A DNA stretch of 64,000 nt from Acidobacteriaceae bacterium (GCA_903642235.1 CAHJWL010000014.1:1-64000); one strand, 5' to 3'; positions 44,683-53,715 are shown, counted from the first letter of the stretch. The notes: a model not told the origin generated them from the letters alone. Made by a program: numbers and translations.

Positions 44683-46371
44683 TTATCGGCTTGCCGCCAG
44701 CAGATGCTCGGCATGGCGAATGCTCGTCTCGGTCAGCGTCGCTCCACTGAGCATCCGCGCAATCTCTTCCCGGCGTTCCTCATCGGTAAGCGGCCGAATC
44801 GTTGTTTGTGTCCGCCCCTTCGCTTCGGTCTTCGCGATCAGGTAATGACGGTCGCCAAAGGCGGCGATCTGCGGAAGATGCGTGATACACAGCACCTGCT
44901 GCCCCTTCGCCAGGGACTTCAGCTTCTGTCCGACGGCCTCCGCTGCCCGGCCGCCGATACCGACATCAATCTCATCAAAGATCAGGCTGCGCTCCAACTC
45001 ACCCTTCCGCCGGCGCCCGCGCACCTCGTCCTCCACCGTCACCTTCAGGGCCAGCATCACGCGCGACATCTCGCCTCCAGAGGCCACCTCGTCCAGCGGC
45101 TTGAGAGGTTCCCCGGCGTTCGTCGCAATTACAAAGTCGATCGCGTCATAGCCATTCCCCGTCCATTGCCGTACGTCCTCGGGACGTCCCTGAACCGTGA
45201 TTGCCAGCTGTGCCCGCATCGCCAGCTCCCCAACCGCTGTCTCAGCCCGCTTCTGCAGCCGCTCCGCCGCGAGTCGCCGCGCATCGCTGAGTCGTCCCGC
45301 TGCCGTCTGATAAGCCTTCGCTTGCGCGGCCTGTGTCTCGTGCAACTCCCGCAGCAGCTCATCCCGATTCTCCACCTCGTTCAGCCTGGCGCTCGCCGCC
45401 TCGCCGAACGCGATGACCTGGGCCAGACTCGGGCCGTACTTCCGCTTCAGCCGCTCCAGCGCTGCCAGCCGATCCTCAAGCGTGGCCAGCCGGTCCGGCG
45501 ATGCCTGCACGTCTTCGGCAAAGTCCCGCACGCTTGCGTCTACATCCTCGATACTCGCCTTGGCCTCCGCCAGCCGCTGCGCCGCATCGAGAAAGCGTGG
45601 ATCAAAGCGTGCCAGCTCCTCCACCTGCTTCAGCGCCGAGCCTACAGTCGTCTCCGCCGACTGCTCAGCCTCATACAGCAGCTCATGCGCCGTCATCGCC
45701 GCCGCGTACAGCCGCTCCGCATTGCTCAGAATGCGCTTCTCCGCCTCCAGTCTGGCGTCCTCGTCCTCACTCTCGATCTCTGCCTCCGCGATCTCCACGC
45801 TCTGAAACCGCCACAGGTCCGCCGCCCGCAGCCGGTCCGCGGAGGCCGTCTCCATCTCCTCCAGCCGGCGTGATGTCGCCTGCCACGCGGCAAAAGCCGT
45901 CCGCACCTCTTCTAATCCGGCGCCGCTGAAGCGATCAAGCAGCAGCCGCTGCTGCGTTCCGTCAAAGGAGCTTGTTGTCTCGCTCTGTGCATGGATCGAC
46001 GCCAGCTCAGGTCCCAGCTGCCGCAAGACCGCCACCGTCGCCGGCTGATTATTGACGAAGACTCGCCCCTTGCCCGTCAGTGTGATCTCGCGCCGCACCA
46101 GAATCGTCTCCTCCGCGGAGTCGATCCCGTTCGCTTCGAGCACCGCATCCGCTCCCGGCGTCGCTTCAAAGACGCACGCGAGCGTAGCGCGCTCCTGCCC
46201 ATGACGCACCACGTCGCTCGATGCCTTGCCGCCCAGCAGCAACACCAGCGCATCGATCAGAATGGACTTACCGGCCCCCGTCTCGCCCGTCAGAAGATTC
46301 AGCCCCGGCCCAAACTGCACCTCCGCCCGATCAATCACGGTGTAGTTCTCCGCGCGTAGCTCGAGCAACAT
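44683..46371 (-). CDS. recN: DNA repair protein RecN
   Basis: SMC-like ATPase of double-strand-break repair. 562 residues from the ATG at 46371 with AGGAGG upstream; the longer frame starts in leader sequence. Walker A is TGETGAGKS (about 28-36). The coiled-coil region is Leu/Glu/Ala-rich (about 150-370). The C-terminal lobe carries FVIATNAGEPLKPLDEVASGGEMSRVMLALK (signature) and LIFDEIDVGIGGRAAE (Walker B). It is divergent from the Tol operon and about 100 bases upstream of ispH. Confidence 0.95.
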   Translation of the reverse strand: MLLELRAENYTVIDRAEVQFGPGLNLLTGETGAGKSILIDALVLLLGGKASSDVVRHGQERATLACVFEATPGADAVLEANGIDSAEETILVRREITLTGKGRVFVNNQPATVAVLRQLGPELASIHAQSETTSSFDGTQQRLLLDRFSGAGLEEVRTAFAAWQATSRRLEEMETASADRLRAADLWRFQSVEIAEAEIESEDEDARLEAEKRILSNAERLYAAAMTAHELLYEAEQSAETTVGSALKQVEELARFDPRFLDAAQRLAEAKASIEDVDASVRDFAEDVQASPDRLATLEDRLAALERLKRKYGPSLAQVIAFGEAASARLNEVENRDELLRELHETQAAQAKAYQTAAGRLSDARRLAAERLQKRAETAVGELAMRAQLAITVQGRPEDVRQWTGNGYDAIDFVIATNAGEPLKPLDEVASGGEMSRVMLALKVTVEDEVRGRRRKGELERSLIFDEIDVGIGGRAAEAVGQKLKSLAKGQQVLCITHLPQIAAFGDRHYLIAKTEAKGRTQTTIRPLTDEERREEIARMLSGATLTETSIRHAEHLLAASR

Positions 46372-46548
46372 CGCATCTCCTCCTGCGCGGGCCGGGCTGG
46401 CCCGTATCGCGAGCATAGCAAAGCCGCCCGACACCCGTGCTTCGGCCTCATCCTAGAGCGCGCGCACCCTCCGCGGTACCCCCTGGCGGAGCCGCTCGCC
46501 TCTCCGGCCCGTGCGCAAACCAGTACACTAAACGCCAGATCTATCCTT

Positions 46549-47340
46549 ATGCTGCCTCTCTTCTCCCTAGCTCTGCTCTTAGTCCAGGACGACGCCGCGC
46601 CTGCCCCTGTCCCGGCTGCCCCCGCCAGCTCCAGTGCACTCATGGAAATGATCCACAACAGCGGTCCGCTTGCCTTTGCTGTGCTGATTCTTCTCTTAAT
46701 CGCCAGCATCTTTTCCTGGACCGTGATGCTGTCGAAGTGGACCTACTTTCGTCGCGCTCAGACCCAGGGAACCCGCTTCGTCCGCGCCTTCCGCAAGTCC
46801 GGCCGTCTGAGCGAGATCGCCTCCGTCGCCGAGCAGTTCAAACCCAGCCCACTCGTCACCGTCTTCACTGAGATCCACGACGAGTACATCCGCCAAAGCG
46901 CCGGCCGCGGCCTCCCGCGCAACCCATCCGGCCTCGAACGTGCCGCGCAGACCGCCTCGAGCGAAGCCCTTACCGTCATGGAGCAGCGCATGACCTGGCT
47001 CGCCACCATCGCAGCCGTCGCGCCTTTTATCGGCCTCTTCGGCACGGTCATGGGCATCATCGACGCCTTCCACGGGCTCGGCACGCAAGGTTCTGCCACG
47101 CTGCGCGCCGTAGCGCCGGGCATCTCGGAGGCCCTGATCACCACGGCCGCCGGCCTCGTCGTCGCCATCCCCGCCGTCGTCGGCTATAACCAGCTCACCG
47201 CGCGGTTGCGTGACTTTGGCGCGCGCATGGATGACTTCGGGCGAGAGCTCCTGAACGCGATCGAGAACGCCGCCATGATGACGCCCGCCTCGTCTGCGGC
47301 ACCCGTCCTCCCGGAAGAGCCCCGGCGAAGGAGCTTCTAG
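46549..47340 (+). CDS. tolQ: TolQ/ExbB proton-channel protein
   Basis: 263 residues with three membrane helices (about 40-62, 145-170, 195-215). TLRAVAPGISEALITTAAGLVVAIPAVVGYNQL and the helix with GLFGTVMGIIDAFHGLG are the family's channel signature. It pairs with the next protein to use proton force. Gene order with tolR, tolA/tonB, tolB, pal and cpoB points to the Tol-Pal system rather than iron transport. It starts at ATG 46549 after a short leader; the next gene begins two bases on. Confidence 0.92.
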   Translation: MLPLFSLALLLVQDDAAPAPVPAAPASSSALMEMIHNSGPLAFAVLILLLIASIFSWTVMLSKWTYFRRAQTQGTRFVRAFRKSGRLSEIASVAEQFKPSPLVTVFTEIHDEYIRQSAGRGLPRNPSGLERAAQTASSEALTVMEQRMTWLATIAAVAPFIGLFGTVMGIIDAFHGLGTQGSATLRAVAPGISEALITTAAGLVVAIPAVVGYNQLTARLRDFGARMDDFGRELLNAIENAAMMTPASSAAPVLPEEPRRRSF

Positions 47341-47342
47341 CC

Positions 47343-47768
47343 ATGGCCTTCACCGCTCGCAGCGGCTCCAGCCCCCGCACTCAGACCGCTCTCGCCGAGA
47401 TCAACATCACTCCGCTCGTCGACGTCGTCCTTGTGCTGCTGCTCATCTTCATGATCAGCGCCCCGGTGCTTCAGTCCGGAGTCGAGGTCGCCATCCCCAA
47501 GACCCGCACGGTCAATGCCCTCTCTGAAGAACGCATGGTCGTGACCATCAACAAGGACCAGAACGTCTTCCTCCAGGACAAACCGATCAACATCAATGAC
47601 CTGCCAACCCGCCTGAAGGCGACAGTGACGGGCGATCCTGCGCGGCGCGTCATCTACGTCCGCGCTGACGAGCAGGTGCCGTTTGGCGCCTTCGCGTCCG
47701 TCATGGATGCAGTGAAGCAGGCCGGCATCACCAACATCAGCATCGTCACCCGTCCGGTCGACAAGTAA
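47343..47768 (+). CDS. tolR: TolR/ExbD proton-channel partner
   Basis: 141 residues. The single N-terminal membrane helix carries the key Asp: ALAEINITPLVDVVLVLLLIFMISAPVL. A periplasmic domain follows (VEVAIPKTRTVNAL...RVIYVRADEQVPFGAFASVMDAVKQAGI). It begins two bases after tolQ and is followed four bases later by the TolA/TonB-type gene. It energises the Tol complex with TolQ. Confidence 0.93.
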   Translation: MAFTARSGSSPRTQTALAEINITPLVDVVLVLLLIFMISAPVLQSGVEVAIPKTRTVNALSEERMVVTINKDQNVFLQDKPININDLPTRLKATVTGDPARRVIYVRADEQVPFGAFASVMDAVKQAGITNISIVTRPVDK

Positions 47769-47772
47769 CCAG

Positions 47773-48585
47773 ATGGCCGCAACCCAGCAGGAATGGAGTA
47801 CTAAAACCGCCGCGAAGGGCGAGAGCGAGCGCATCAGCTTCCTCGGCTCTCTGCTCCTGCATGCCCTTGTCTTCGGAGCCATCGTCACCGGCTCGCTCGC
47901 CTTCCGCCACCACGGGCAGACCTGGGGCCAGCACGACATGGCCGCCGGCGCTATCCAGGCCACCATGGTGAGCTCACTCCCGCTTCCACCACGCCAGAAA
48001 TCGCTCGATACCGGCGTCCTCACCTCGGAGAAGCCCAGCCCAGCGCCAACGCCGCCCAAAGAGCGCACCGAGCCGCCGCCGTCTCCGAAAGACATCCCGC
48101 TCCTCAAGAAAGAACAACCTAAGCCGCCCAAAGTTGCCGACCGTTCAACCCCCGAGCCGCTCAAACATCCGCAGCCCGTCCGCCCTGACCCCACCAAGGC
48201 GACCTCCGGCGAAACGGCCGGCATCCGCATCGCGCAAGCCACCATGCAACTCAAGAACGGCACCGCCTCCATCAGCGTCGAAGATCGTGCCTTCGGAGCG
48301 CGCTTTGCCTACTACGTCAACATCGTCAATCGCAAAGTCGCGCAGAACTGGTTAACTCAGGAAGCCGACCCGCGCGCGAGCGAAGGCAAGCGCGTCACCA
48401 TCGTCTTCGACATCAACCGCGACGGCATCCCCTCGAACATCCGCGTCGAAGGTCCAAGCGGTTCGCCATCCCTCGATCAGTCCGCGAAACGAGCCGTGCA
48501 ACGTGTCCAGGATGAGGGCTTCGGTCCCCTTCCCGCCGGCGATCACATCACGGTTGACTATGCCTTCGATTACCGCCAGCAGTAG
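47773..48585 (+). CDS. TolA/TonB-like envelope-spanning protein
   Basis: 270 residues. An N-terminal membrane segment (LLLHALVFGAIVTGSLAF, about 28-46) is followed by a Pro/Lys/Glu-rich rod (about 75-150) and a C-terminal TonB-type domain (VNRKVAQNWL...RVTIVFDINRDGIPSNIRVEGPSGSPSLDQSAKRAV). It would carry force from TolQR to TolB/Pal across the periplasm. By place it is TolA; by its short C-terminal domain it looks like TonB, so no symbol is given. It lies four bases after tolR. Confidence 0.88.
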   Translation: MAATQQEWSTKTAAKGESERISFLGSLLLHALVFGAIVTGSLAFRHHGQTWGQHDMAAGAIQATMVSSLPLPPRQKSLDTGVLTSEKPSPAPTPPKERTEPPPSPKDIPLLKKEQPKPPKVADRSTPEPLKHPQPVRPDPTKATSGETAGIRIAQATMQLKNGTASISVEDRAFGARFAYYVNIVNRKVAQNWLTQEADPRASEGKRVTIVFDINRDGIPSNIRVEGPSGSPSLDQSAKRAVQRVQDEGFGPLPAGDHITVDYAFDYRQQ

Positions 48586-48637
48586 CCCTCTGCTTTCCTG
48601 TCCCTCGCCACGCACTTTGCAGCTACCATGGGTTTGC

Positions 48638-49999
48638 ATGTTCCGAGTCTCCCGATCGTCCCCTTCCTTCAGCCGCGCTCTCTCCGGCCTTCTCACTCTG
48701 TTCGTTCTCGTAGTCTGTTCGCCAGCGCAGGACACCTTCCACACCGAGACCTCGAGTGGCGCGGATCGCATTCGCATCGCCGTCGCCGACTTCAAGCCCG
48801 CCGGCGCGGACGCCCAGACTGGCTCACTTAAGCAGACCTTCGACACCACGCTCTCAAGCGATCTGACCGCCGCCGGTATCTTTGACATCGTCTCAAAGAG
48901 CCTGCAGCCGCAGGCCACGCCCGGCGGTCCGCAGGAGATCAGCCTCGCGCAGTGGGCGGCCTCGCCGTCCTCTGCCGCCATGGTCGCCTTCGGCTCGCTG
49001 GCCGCGCAGAGTGGCCACGTCACCGTGCAGGGCTACCTCTTTGACGCCAAGAACACGCAATTTCCGCAGGTGCTGGTCAAGCAATACAGCGAAGAGGCGA
49101 CTGAGGACTCCGCCCGTCAGATCGCCCATCGCTTCGCTGACGAGATCATCTTCCGCCTGGGCGGCGGCATCCCCGGTATAGCCGAGACCAGAATCTTCTA
49201 CATCAAGCTGGGTGGCGGTAACAAGGAAGTCTGGTCCATGGACTACGACGGCGCGAACCCCCACGCCCTGACCAGCCTCGGCACCGTCTCGATCTCGCCG
49301 CGCGTCGCGCCCGATAACTCTCGCGTCGCCTTCTCGTCACTCGGCCGCGATGGCTTCCAGATCCGCATGTACTCTCTCCTGCTCGGCCGCATGGTCACCC
49401 TGCCCATCGCTGGCGGCACGAATCTCTCACCCGCCTGGTCACCCAACGGCCGCGAGTTCGCCTACTCCTCCTCGCGCTCGGGCGACCCGGAGATCTGGAT
49501 CGCGGACTCAAACGGCGGCTCCTCGCGCCGGATCACCAGCTTTCACGGACCCGATGTCTCGCCCACCTACAACCCCAAGAGCGGCGCGCAGATTGCCTGG
49601 ATCAGCGGCCGCACCGGTCTGCCGCAGCTCTACATCATGGAGACCGACGGCTCCGGCGTGCAGCGCCTGACCGATGGCGGCTACGCGACCTCGCCCTCCT
49701 GGTCGCCCAACGGTCAATTCATCGCGTATGCCTGGAATCGCAAGTACGGCCCGGGCGCTCCCGGAGGCCAGGACATCTACGTCATGGAGGTTGCCAGCAA
49801 GCGTTGGATCCAGCTCACGCACGATATCGGCCGCTGCGATTTCCCCTCCTGGTCGCCCGACGGCCGTCACATCGTCTTTGCCAACTCCGCGAGCGGCCGC
49901 GCCGGTGACACAACCGTCATGTCCATGCTCGCCGATGGAACCCAACGCCACGCCCTCACCGGCTCCGGTGCCGACATGCCAAACTGGAGTTGGAAGTAA
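48638..49999 (+). CDS. tolB: Tol-Pal system protein TolB
   Basis: Periplasmic protein bridging TolA and Pal. 453 residues from ATG 48638, the Met that gives a proper signal peptide (hydrophobic segment ending CSPAQ, about residue 31); the upstream frame is not exported-looking. The N-terminal domain (IRIAVADFKPAG, FDTTLSSDLTAAGIFDIV) is followed by a six-bladed propeller with repeated SPAWSPNGREFAYSS, YNPKSGAQIAWISGR, SPSWSPNGQFIAYAW and FPSWSPDGRHIVFA strands. It is followed 71 bases later by pal. Confidence 0.95.
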   Translation: MFRVSRSSPSFSRALSGLLTLFVLVVCSPAQDTFHTETSSGADRIRIAVADFKPAGADAQTGSLKQTFDTTLSSDLTAAGIFDIVSKSLQPQATPGGPQEISLAQWAASPSSAAMVAFGSLAAQSGHVTVQGYLFDAKNTQFPQVLVKQYSEEATEDSARQIAHRFADEIIFRLGGGIPGIAETRIFYIKLGGGNKEVWSMDYDGANPHALTSLGTVSISPRVAPDNSRVAFSSLGRDGFQIRMYSLLLGRMVTLPIAGGTNLSPAWSPNGREFAYSSSRSGDPEIWIADSNGGSSRRITSFHGPDVSPTYNPKSGAQIAWISGRTGLPQLYIMETDGSGVQRLTDGGYATSPSWSPNGQFIAYAWNRKYGPGAPGGQDIYVMEVASKRWIQLTHDIGRCDFPSWSPDGRHIVFANSASGRAGDTTVMSMLADGTQRHALTGSGADMPNWSWK

Positions 50000-50070
50000 G
50001 CTATACGGTGTACTGCCGCAATGCGGCAGAGAAAAGTACCTCTGCCGAGTGCAGAGCAGGAGAAAGTTCG

Positions 50071-50844
50071 ATGATGTTGAAGTCCGCTCGATGGAGAAAC
50101 CTTCTCACCACGGCCGTCGCCGTAACCGCTATGGCAGCCCTCTCCGGCTGCCACAAGAAAGCCAGTGGTGTGAACCCCGCCACCCTGGGACCAACCGCTG
50201 ACACGACCAGCGCGACACCCACCGCCACCATCAGCGCGGATCCGCTTTCCATTGATCTCGGTCAGTCCGTTGTTCTCAACTGGCGCACCACCGGCGCCTC
50301 CGCTGTCACCATCGACGGCATCGGCCAGGTACCCGTCAACGGCACCCAGACCGTGTCGCCCTCCAATTCGACCAACTTCCACCTGGTCGCGAAGAACGAT
50401 GCCGGCGGCTCAACGGAAGCCAACGTGCGCGTAACGGTCCGCGTCGCCGCTGCGCCCACTGCCCCGACAGCCGATGCCTCGGGCGACATGGGCTCGGATG
50501 CTGCATTCCATCAGGCCGTGCCAGACGCCTTCTTCGACTACGACAGCTACGAACTCCGCCCTGACGCACAGCAGGCAGCCACCTCGGCCGCCAGCTACCT
50601 GGCGAGCCATCCGTCCATCCGCGTCGTCATCGGCGGCTACTCGGACGAGCGTGGTTCGGCCGAGTACAACCTGGCCCTGGGTGAGAACCGCGCCAACTCC
50701 GCGCGGCAGGCGCTCGTCACGGCCGGTATTGCGCCCTCTCGCCTTCGTGTCGTCTCCTACGGCAAGGAAAAGCAGTTCTGCTCGGAGTCGACTGAAAGCT
50801 GCTGGCAGCAGAATCGTCGCGCGCAGTTCTCGCTTGATCGCTAG
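50071..50844 (+). CDS. pal: peptidoglycan-associated lipoprotein with extra Ig-like domain
   Basis: 257 residues from ATG 50071 (AGGAG upstream). The lipobox LSGC places the lipidated Cys at 27. Residues about 50-130 look like a bacterial Ig-like domain (ISADPLSIDLGQSVVLNWRTTGASAVTIDG...STNFHLVAKNDAGG), not found in classical Pal. The OmpA-type peptidoglycan domain follows (FFDYDSYELRPDAQ, VVIGGYSDERGSAEYNLALGENRA, RRAQFSL). It anchors the outer membrane to the wall through TolB. A strong terminator lies between it and cpoB. Confidence 0.95.
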   Translation: MMLKSARWRNLLTTAVAVTAMAALSGCHKKASGVNPATLGPTADTTSATPTATISADPLSIDLGQSVVLNWRTTGASAVTIDGIGQVPVNGTQTVSPSNSTNFHLVAKNDAGGSTEANVRVTVRVAAAPTAPTADASGDMGSDAAFHQAVPDAFFDYDSYELRPDAQQAATSAASYLASHPSIRVVIGGYSDERGSAEYNLALGENRANSARQALVTAGIAPSRLRVVSYGKEKQFCSESTESCWQQNRRAQFSLDR

Positions 50845-50858
50845 GCATCGCGTCAACC

Positions 50859-50900
50859 AGGCAGCCGCGTCGTCCTCACCGCGGCTGCCTTTCCTTTTCT
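50859..50900 (+). terminator. intrinsic terminator between pal and cpoB
   Basis: AGGCAGCCGCG, 10-base loop, CGCGGCTGCCT: a perfect 11-bp GC-rich stem, followed by TTCCTTTTCTT. It starts 15 bases after the pal stop and ends 43 bases before the cpoB start. Confidence 0.85.
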
Positions 50901-50942
50901 TCGGACCGCCCATCTCCCAAACCCGTTTCAAAGGTCGAACGT

Positions 50943-51950
50943 ATGCTCCTTAGATTCTCCCGGTTGGCTCCGCTCGTATTCTCTCTGGCGCTCTTTCCCG
51001 CCTCCCCTGCCTTCGCCGTCAGCAAGGACATGATCCAGCTCCAGACGCAGATCCAGCAGCTGCAGGACTCTGTCGCCCGCCTTCAGCAATCCAACGATGA
51101 ACGCGCCGGCGTGCTCAAGGATCTGGTGCAGCAGACGGCTGATCAGACAGGCAAGATGGCCGGCACCGTCGACCTGCTGCAGCACCAGCTGCAGACCCAG
51201 CAGGAAGCCGGCGGAGGCAAGCTCGATCAGGTCTCCGGTCAGGTTCAATCGCTTAACGACTCTCTCGACGAGATCAAAACACGTCTCGGGCGTCTTGAAA
51301 AGCTCGTGCAGCAGGTTCAAAGTCAGCAGCAATCGATCGGCAGTCCCTCCCCATCAACCTCGTCCGCTCCCCTGAGCGCTCCGTCCGCAGCCCCGGCTGA
51401 CTCCGGCACGAACTCCCTTCCCGCCTCCGGCCCGACCTCCTTGGCACCAGCCGATACACTACCCACTCGCCGCGGCGGCAAACCCTCCGCGGCAGTTGCG
51501 CCTGAGAACAGCCTGAACGCCCCGCAGACGACGCCGAACGGCCCCAACCCGCCCGCAGACCAGCTCTACAAGACCGCACTCGGTGACTACATGGCGGCAA
51601 AGTATGGTCTCGCTGAAGCCGAATTCACGGACCTCACCCGCGCCTACCCTGACAATCCACTCTCCGGCAACGCCTTCTATTACCAGGGCGAGATGGACTA
51701 CCGCGGTGCGCGCTATGGCGCCGCCATCAAGGACTATGACCGCGTCCTAGAGCAGTACCCCGAGAGCAACAAGGTTCCCGCCGCGCACCTGCACAAAGGT
51801 CAGGCCCTCATCCAGCTTAAGCAGAACGACGCCGGCGTCCGCGAGCTCCGCTCCCTCATCCAGCGCTTCCCAAACTCCCCCGAAGCCCTGCAGGCCCGCA
51901 GCAAACTCAGCGGTCTCGGTATCCCTGTCAGGCCGCGCGTTAGCGAGTAA
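50943..51950 (+). CDS. cpoB: Tol-Pal-associated protein CpoB/YbgF
   Basis: 335 residues. Signal peptide (ends at AFA, about residue 24), then a coiled coil (KDMIQLQTQIQQLQDSVARLQQSNDE and further heptads to about 120), a Ser/Pro-rich linker (about 130-200), and a TPR domain of the YbgF type (LYKTALGDYMAAKYGLAEAEF, AFYYQGEMDYRGARYGAAIKDYDRVLEQYP, AHLHKGQALIQLKQNDAGVRELRSLIQRFP). It coordinates wall synthesis with outer-membrane constriction. It is separated from pal by a terminator, so it may have its own promoter. Confidence 0.92.
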   Translation: MLLRFSRLAPLVFSLALFPASPAFAVSKDMIQLQTQIQQLQDSVARLQQSNDERAGVLKDLVQQTADQTGKMAGTVDLLQHQLQTQQEAGGGKLDQVSGQVQSLNDSLDEIKTRLGRLEKLVQQVQSQQQSIGSPSPSTSSAPLSAPSAAPADSGTNSLPASGPTSLAPADTLPTRRGGKPSAAVAPENSLNAPQTTPNGPNPPADQLYKTALGDYMAAKYGLAEAEFTDLTRAYPDNPLSGNAFYYQGEMDYRGARYGAAIKDYDRVLEQYPESNKVPAAHLHKGQALIQLKQNDAGVRELRSLIQRFPNSPEALQARSKLSGLGIPVRPRVSE

Positions 51951-51980
51951 CAAGCTAGCCGCCAACAGGTTCTCTTGTAC

Positions 51981-52017
51981 TTTGGTTGTCATCCCGTAGG
52001 GATCTGCTGTTACTGCA
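51981..52017 (+). repeat. dispersed short palindromic repeat, copy D
   Basis: TTTGGTTGTCATCCC, loop GTA, GGGATCTGCTGTTACTGC. The stem ATCCC/GGGAT is intact; the 3' flank differs slightly (CTGCTGTT for CTGCTTCT). It lies between convergent cpoB and the DHDPS-like gene. Confidence 0.8.
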
Positions 52018-52045
52018 GGTCAGTCTCCCTCAGCACCGGCTTACC

Positions 52046-53098
52046 CTAGTTCCGCATCCCGCCCATCAGTCTCTGCACCTCGATCTGTTGCGTCCGCAGC
52101 AGAGGCAGTCCCGGCAGCCTCGGCGCCCCGCCAAAGTAGCCATTGAGATCGCTCGCCGCCTTCAGCCCGGCAACGCCCATCTGCTCCTCAAGCACGCCTG
52201 CCGCGCCGGCGATGCGCCTGTACTTCTCGTCCGCCAGTGCCTGATCGTCGTCCTTCCACGCCGCCAGCACCTCATGGCAGGCCTGCGGTGCACAGATGCT
52301 GAACGGCAGCATCGTTCCTCGCGCTCCGCCGCGCAGCATCGCGAGCGAACTCTCGGTTCGTCCTGCCAGCACCTGGAATCCGACTCGCCGCACCCGCGTT
52401 CTGATCGCCGGCTCCGGAGCCGCGCTGGCCAGGGCCGTCACGCCCCCGCCCACCAGAGTCTCTGCCGCGATGTAGTTGGCGGCTCCCGCCGCCGCAGATC
52501 GCTGCTGCAGCATTCGGTTCGTCACGGCCGCAAACACCGGCGTTACAGTCACCTCTCGGCTCACCCCTGTCGTCCCTTCGAGCACTGTGCGGACCGTCTC
52601 CAGCCCGGACGCAACAGCAATCCAGCCGATGATCTGCGGATGGGTCGCCAGGGCAAGGAGCAGTTCCGCCGAAAGAGCTTCATTCCACTCCTCCAGCAGG
52701 ACCAGCGGCAGCGGCGATCGATCCGCCACAGCCTGTGCCAGCGTTCGCTGCGTCTCTGCAGTGGCGCCGTTCGCCAACCTCGGCAGGCGCAGCAGGCCGG
52801 CATCGTACTGGAGCGTCGCGGCGACCTCCAGCATCTCAAGCGTGCCCCGCACACCCTCACGCGACACATCCGCCAGCAGCAGCGTCTCTCGCGCCGTGAA
52901 CTCGGCCACACTCTTCAGCGCCAGCCGTTGCTCTTCGTCGTTCAGCCGCGCCGGTTCACCCGTCGGCGTCAACACCGCTAGCCCAGCCGCCAGCGTCCGC
53001 GAGTAGCGCTCGGCATTGTGCTCCAGCTTTCGCAGGTAGAGCCGGCCGTCCCCATAGAACGGCGTCGTCAACGGCAGAAAAAGTCCCTCAAGCAGCAT
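52046..53098 (-). CDS. DHDPS/NAL-family protein lacking the catalytic lysine
   Basis: 350 residues, about 50 longer than typical DHDPS. The N-terminal LEGLFLPLTTPFYGDGRLYLRKLEHNAERY and VLTPTGEPARLNDEEQ (where family members have G-T-G/T-G-E) align with the family. The Schiff-base Lys, normally in G-I-K-E/D-x-S/T-G, is replaced in IIGWIAVASG, and the Tyr of the P-x-x-x-Y-N-x-P motif is also gone (LPLVLLEEWNE). So it is probably not an aldolase of the usual type; it may be a structural or regulatory relative. Convergent with cpoB; next gene upstream is divergent. Confidence 0.8.
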   Translation of the reverse strand: MLLEGLFLPLTTPFYGDGRLYLRKLEHNAERYSRTLAAGLAVLTPTGEPARLNDEEQRLALKSVAEFTARETLLLADVSREGVRGTLEMLEVAATLQYDAGLLRLPRLANGATAETQRTLAQAVADRSPLPLVLLEEWNEALSAELLLALATHPQIIGWIAVASGLETVRTVLEGTTGVSREVTVTPVFAAVTNRMLQQRSAAAGAANYIAAETLVGGGVTALASAAPEPAIRTRVRRVGFQVLAGRTESSLAMLRGGARGTMLPFSICAPQACHEVLAAWKDDDQALADEKYRRIAGAAGVLEEQMGVAGLKAASDLNGYFGGAPRLPGLPLLRTQQIEVQRLMGGMRN

Positions 53099-53229
53099 CT
53101 GTCCATCTTACCCAGCCAAAAACCTCTCGCCCCGGCACCAACCAAAGATCGTGACCAATCGGGGACCGTGACGCGAAAGATGTAGCGCGTAAACGATCGC
53201 ACCGAGGTGATCTCAAGTACGCTGAAGCC

Positions 53230-53715
53230 GTGCATACGCGCGACATCTCGAAAGACAAGTCCGTCGGTGAACTCGGCCGTGAGGCCTTCTGGTTTCTCAC
53301 CCACACGTTGCTTGCCGTCGTCGTACTCGCCCTGGTAATTGGCGGTATGTCGCTCGCACACCCCGACCCCGACGCCACCTCGCCCAAATTGCTCGCCACC
53401 GTCCTCTCGCTCTTCGTTCCCATGGTCGGCGGCTTTCTTCTCTCACGCCTTCACCACAACGAGATCGCGCGCTACGTCTGGATCTCCGGCCTGCTTCTCT
53501 TCTCTGTCATCTGTGTCTGGGTCATCGATCTGCCCACCGGCAACGGCCTCTGCGAGGACTGCGCCGGCCACGTCATGGAGCGCCTGTGGCGCACCTTCTT
53601 CTCCATCAGCAACGGCAGCGGCCTTATGGGCGGCGACGGACTGATCATCGGAACCTGGCTGCCGCTCTCGATGATCGGCTACGCCATCGGCTCACACTTC
53701 GGTCTCGAAGAGTAG
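53230..53715 (+). CDS. membrane protein, hypothetical
   Basis: 161 residues, GTG start. Four hydrophobic segments (about 25-42, 56-76, 86-104 and 136-152), no clear signal peptide and a short charged tail. A single CEDC pair (about residue 110) follows the third segment. No family is recognised. It lies between a divergent DHDPS-like gene and the convergent carB, 27 bases apart. Confidence 0.7.
   Translation: MHTRDISKDKSVGELGREAFWFLTHTLLAVVVLALVIGGMSLAHPDPDATSPKLLATVLSLFVPMVGGFLLSRLHHNEIARYVWISGLLLFSVICVWVIDLPTGNGLCEDCAGHVMERLWRTFFSISNGSGLMGGDGLIIGTWLPLSMIGYAIGSHFGLEE

Noticed and set aside
47337..48272. 311-residue open frame opposite tolR and tolA/tonB
   Set aside because: It shares the region with two clear Tol genes and shows no conserved motif.
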